The translations under genes and the position numbers were made by a program. 64,000 nucleotides of DNA from positions 62,001-126,000 of the forward strand of contig JAYKXP010000128.1 of assembly GCA_037176845.1 (NCBI GenBank), in the 5' to 3' direction. Positions 61,473-64,000 of this stretch are shown here, piece by piece. The DNA comes from Paramarasmius palmivorus. Its lineage: Eukaryota > Basidiomycota > Agaricomycetes > Agaricales > Marasmiaceae. The notes under the pieces are model-generated. The model saw only the letters and a program-made list of their open reading frames with translations. It was not told where the DNA came from and did not search any database. Position 1 is the stretch's first letter. Each line of letters begins with the position of its first letter.

Positions 61473-64000
61473 TCATGGCCGGAACCAATATACGCGCAGC
61501 GCATTAGGGTCATTCGTCGGATTCCATCCGAGACGACCTGACACTCCATCACCTCCAACACCATCTCCTTGACGTGAAGACCTGATACCAGCGGCACGAA
61601 GGTCTGGAGGCTCAAGAATCGCCAGCGAGATGTTGTCGCTAACAGTATGTGTATCTTGACCTGAGTCGGCGGCAGCGCCTCCAGTATCGACGATTCCTGC
61701 CCCTCCGTGATCAAACCCTGTAGGTCCGCCTTGTCCTTCAAATGACAAAGAGGCGGCTTGAGCACCGTTCTCGGGAGCTTGTGTGAAGCGATCGGTGTCG
61801 GTATCCGGTGGTACGGCCTTCCTCAGTACAGCAGGCTCATTGTCTCCAGCCGAGACCAACACACCTTCAGTGACACCATAAGAGGCCGCTACTTGGATAT
61901 CAGAGTCTCCAGGATTGGTACCTTCAGCTACCATCCTTCTTGGCGTGTGTGGTTCATCACTATCCAGTGGCAGGGCATTGTTCTCGTTCAGAGCCTGTAG
62001 CCCAGAGCCACCTGGGTCGGCACTACCAGGTACCAAGGTACCGTCTGTGAGATCTGCTGTTGTGTCGTCGTGAGGACCCTGAACCTGAATGTCGATCCTT
62101 TCTGCAACATTATCTGTGGGCATTGGTGGTCGTTCTCCGTCTTCGTCTCGAGGATTGTCAGATTCTGGGCATTCGGTAGAGTCGACGGAGTATCGGATAG
62201 GTTCGAGTTGAGGAAGTTGGGAAGAGGGAGGCGGATCTTCATCGCGTTCGGGTAGAGGTGTGAAGTAGTCGGAAGGTAGTTTACCAACTTCCTGGACCTT
62301 TTTGAGTGCGCCAATCCACCCCAAGTTACTAAAGTGCTCCGCCCAACCTCTATAAAATAGTCTGTGAGAGTACAATCGACGGATTATAATCTCGTTATGA
62401 ATAGACCTGATGAATGCCTGCCCCCTTTTGCTTGTCAACAACACCGAAGGTGGATTCGAATGGCAAATATGCGCTGCAAGGCCATTGGCAAATGCCACCC
62501 GCTCCTCGTTGTGTCGTTCCTCGTCATACCCCATGGAAGGTTCCCAAGATTCTTTGAAATGTCGCAAGAGTCGAAGGCCTAGCTGTTGGGCTTGAGGAAC
62601 CTTGTGCGACCATAGTGCGGTGGCGAAAGGAAGGGGAATAGGGAATCGGTGAGTTTTGGACAGTGTAAGCACTCCTGAGGAGATATGCGCCTCGAAATTG
62701 CTGAGAAAAAAATCCTGGTACTGCCAGTGGTCAACGTCTGAGGGGTGCTCCTCTATGAAGGAATTCAAAAGCTGATGCCAGAATAACAGCTCTATTCCCT
62801 CCTGGGAGTGGAGTGGAGGGTCTATCATGACAGGCTTCGGCAAGGTGGGGAAAGCATTCGGGTATCTGAGGTATTCCCCAACATCCCCCTCCTTCCCTTC
62901 CCACATTGCGATATCCCACCGATCCAGAACAGCAGAAAGTGCCACTGAACGGGGAAGCATTCTCAACACATTCTCGAGGTGGGGGATCACCGAAGGGCTA
63001 TCACGGAACATTGTGACTGCCCACTGCAACGCTCGCAGCTCATAAACCTGCAGTTGAAAGGGGATAAAAAGCATGGGCAGGACTTCCTGGTCAAATTGCC
63101 TAATCACTCGGAGGTCAAATGTTGACCAACTGGAAGTTTGGGCATGGATGTGATCCCATAAGGGGCGGAGATGGGTTTGAGTGAAATTGTTGATGAAAGG
63201 AAAGTGGAGGAGCGGTTTGGGGAGTGTGGTGAAGAGTTTGTAGATGGCCCATGCTTGGGGTGACTTGTACGGGCAGATGAACTGGTAAGCCAACTGTCCA
63301 AAGTCATGGTGGTGGATGTGGAAGTTGTTTTCATCTTGAGTGTCGATAAACTGGGCCTGATCGCGTGTAATCGTGATGGTGGGCAAGATTGTGGTGAGGA
63401 AATATAGCCCCACGCTAAGTGAAATAGCGGCGAGGCAGATGCCGAAAACTATCGGCTGGAGCGTCCACAAGAGATCCAAGATGCCAACAAAAAATAAGAC
63501 CAATGCGATTTCGAGAAGTATTGGGAGCGCCGACAAAAATGAGGCTACACCCCATTTCTCGAAGCTATCTCGACGTAGTTGTCGTAGAGCCAGATTCTCT
63601 GAGACTGTGCGAGTTGGTACATCGCGTTGATGTTCCCGTAACCACTGCTTGCACAGCAGACCAAAAAGAGCAGACGTGAGGCTGAAGATGAGACTGAGAA
63701 ACCAAAAGCAGTTGATACGGATTGATGAAGCATCTGGTGTGAACTGTGCAGATTGCGCCTGTGTTCCATTGAGTTGTTGGAAAATTTGGGTGAGCAGAAC
63801 GACGCTAGCATCTTCGCTGAGCCATTGATACGATTCGATGAGAAATGCAGTAACGACCGCAGAGAAAAGACCAGCCTATTTGTGGATTAGAACATTGCTA
63901 GAAAGATGAAACTTGACATACAAAGACTAGTAGTGTGTCGATATCTTCTTTCCAGCCCAGGACCATTCCGTCGTCATATTTCTTGACTTCAGCCTGCAGC
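61473..64000 (-). CDS. DUF6535 family membrane protein, paralogue D (5' end outside the window)
   Basis: Exon 2 is 63,875-61,473 (800 residues). The intron is 63,921-63,876 (46 bases, GTATGT...AAATAG). The 3' end of exon 1 runs to the window edge and reads QAEVKKYDDGMVLGWKEDID. The coiled coil lies outside. Helices 1 to 4, the loop CKQWLREHQRDVPTRTVSEN and the conserved ALQWAVTMFRDSPS and AVLDRWDIAMWEGKEGDV parts are intact. The centre (GWIGALKKVQEVGKLPSDYF, LPERDEDPPPSSQLPQLEPI) is B-like. The tail carries AEGTNPGDSDIQVAASYGV and ends WNPTNDPNALRVYWFRP. No disabling change is seen. Like the others, its function is unknown. Confidence 0.9.

Noticed and set aside
1..64000. The units as transposable elements.
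   Set aside because: No reverse transcriptase, integrase, transposase, helicase or GAG-like frame, no long terminal repeats and no clear target-site duplications were seen. Spliceosomal introns at shared places fit a duplicated gene better. A non-autonomous origin cannot be fully excluded.
1..64000. tRNA, rRNA, CRISPR or riboswitch features.
   Set aside because: No tRNA B-box-like GGTTCGAATCC sequence, no rRNA stretch and no regularly spaced short repeats were found by reading both strands.

Overview
The window reads as nuclear DNA of a mushroom-forming basidiomycete (Agaricomycetes). Its genes have short introns of 46 to 64 bases with GTATGT, GTGAGT or GTAAGT donors, and it carries four paralogues of DUF6535, a membrane-protein family that, as far as I know, is found in and amplified in these fungi. 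Five protein genes are supported: the DUF6535 genes A (7971-10885, +), B (31091-33968, +), C (48624-51300, -) and D (61473 to the window end, -, partial), plus one unrelated two-exon gene E (40685-42224, -) for a single-pass membrane protein with an acidic, low-complexity tail. No tRNA, rRNA, CRISPR or recognisable transposon protein was seen.

Most of the rest is not ordinary intergenic DNA. It is built from about nine diverged copies (called U1-U9 here) of one multi-kilobase sequence that looks like a dead multi-exon gene. Homologous GT...AG introns recur at the same places in copy after copy, while the exons are full of frameshifts and stops. Each copy carries a roughly 65-90 base imperfect palindrome (called alpha here), with outer arms GATGGTGGTC and GACCACCATC and a GCCGCCGGC or GCCGGCGGC centre. 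I could not assign the ancestral protein to a family. One frame keeps a hydrophobic segment in several copies, and a late exon keeps a helical-looking frame.

The layout is mirrored. Reading + from 1 to 34 kb: U1, gene A, U2, U3, U4, U5, gene B. Reading - from 64 to 34 kb: gene D, U9, U8, gene C, U7, the single-copy island with gene E, U6. All well-supported unit copies left of 34 kb are +, and all those right of it are -. Block 1-10.9 kb (U1 plus A) is the inverted counterpart of 58.1-48.6 kb (U8 plus C), including the flank upstream of each DUF6535 gene. U1 also pairs closely with U6, and U2 pairs with the far end of U6. A recurring module of decayed unit(s) followed by a DUF6535 gene appears to have been copied as a block, in tandem and inverted, and then decayed except for the DUF6535 genes.

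The DUF6535 genes share one architecture: a charged, GA-rich coiled-coil exon, one short intron inside the first membrane helix, four predicted membrane helices, a conserved cytosolic-looking region and a long acidic variable tail. Gene A has an in-frame TAG after its ancestral start. Gene C is A-like in its centre and B/D-like in its tail, which points to recombination or gene conversion. The biochemical function of DUF6535 is unknown to me, so no pathway is claimed.
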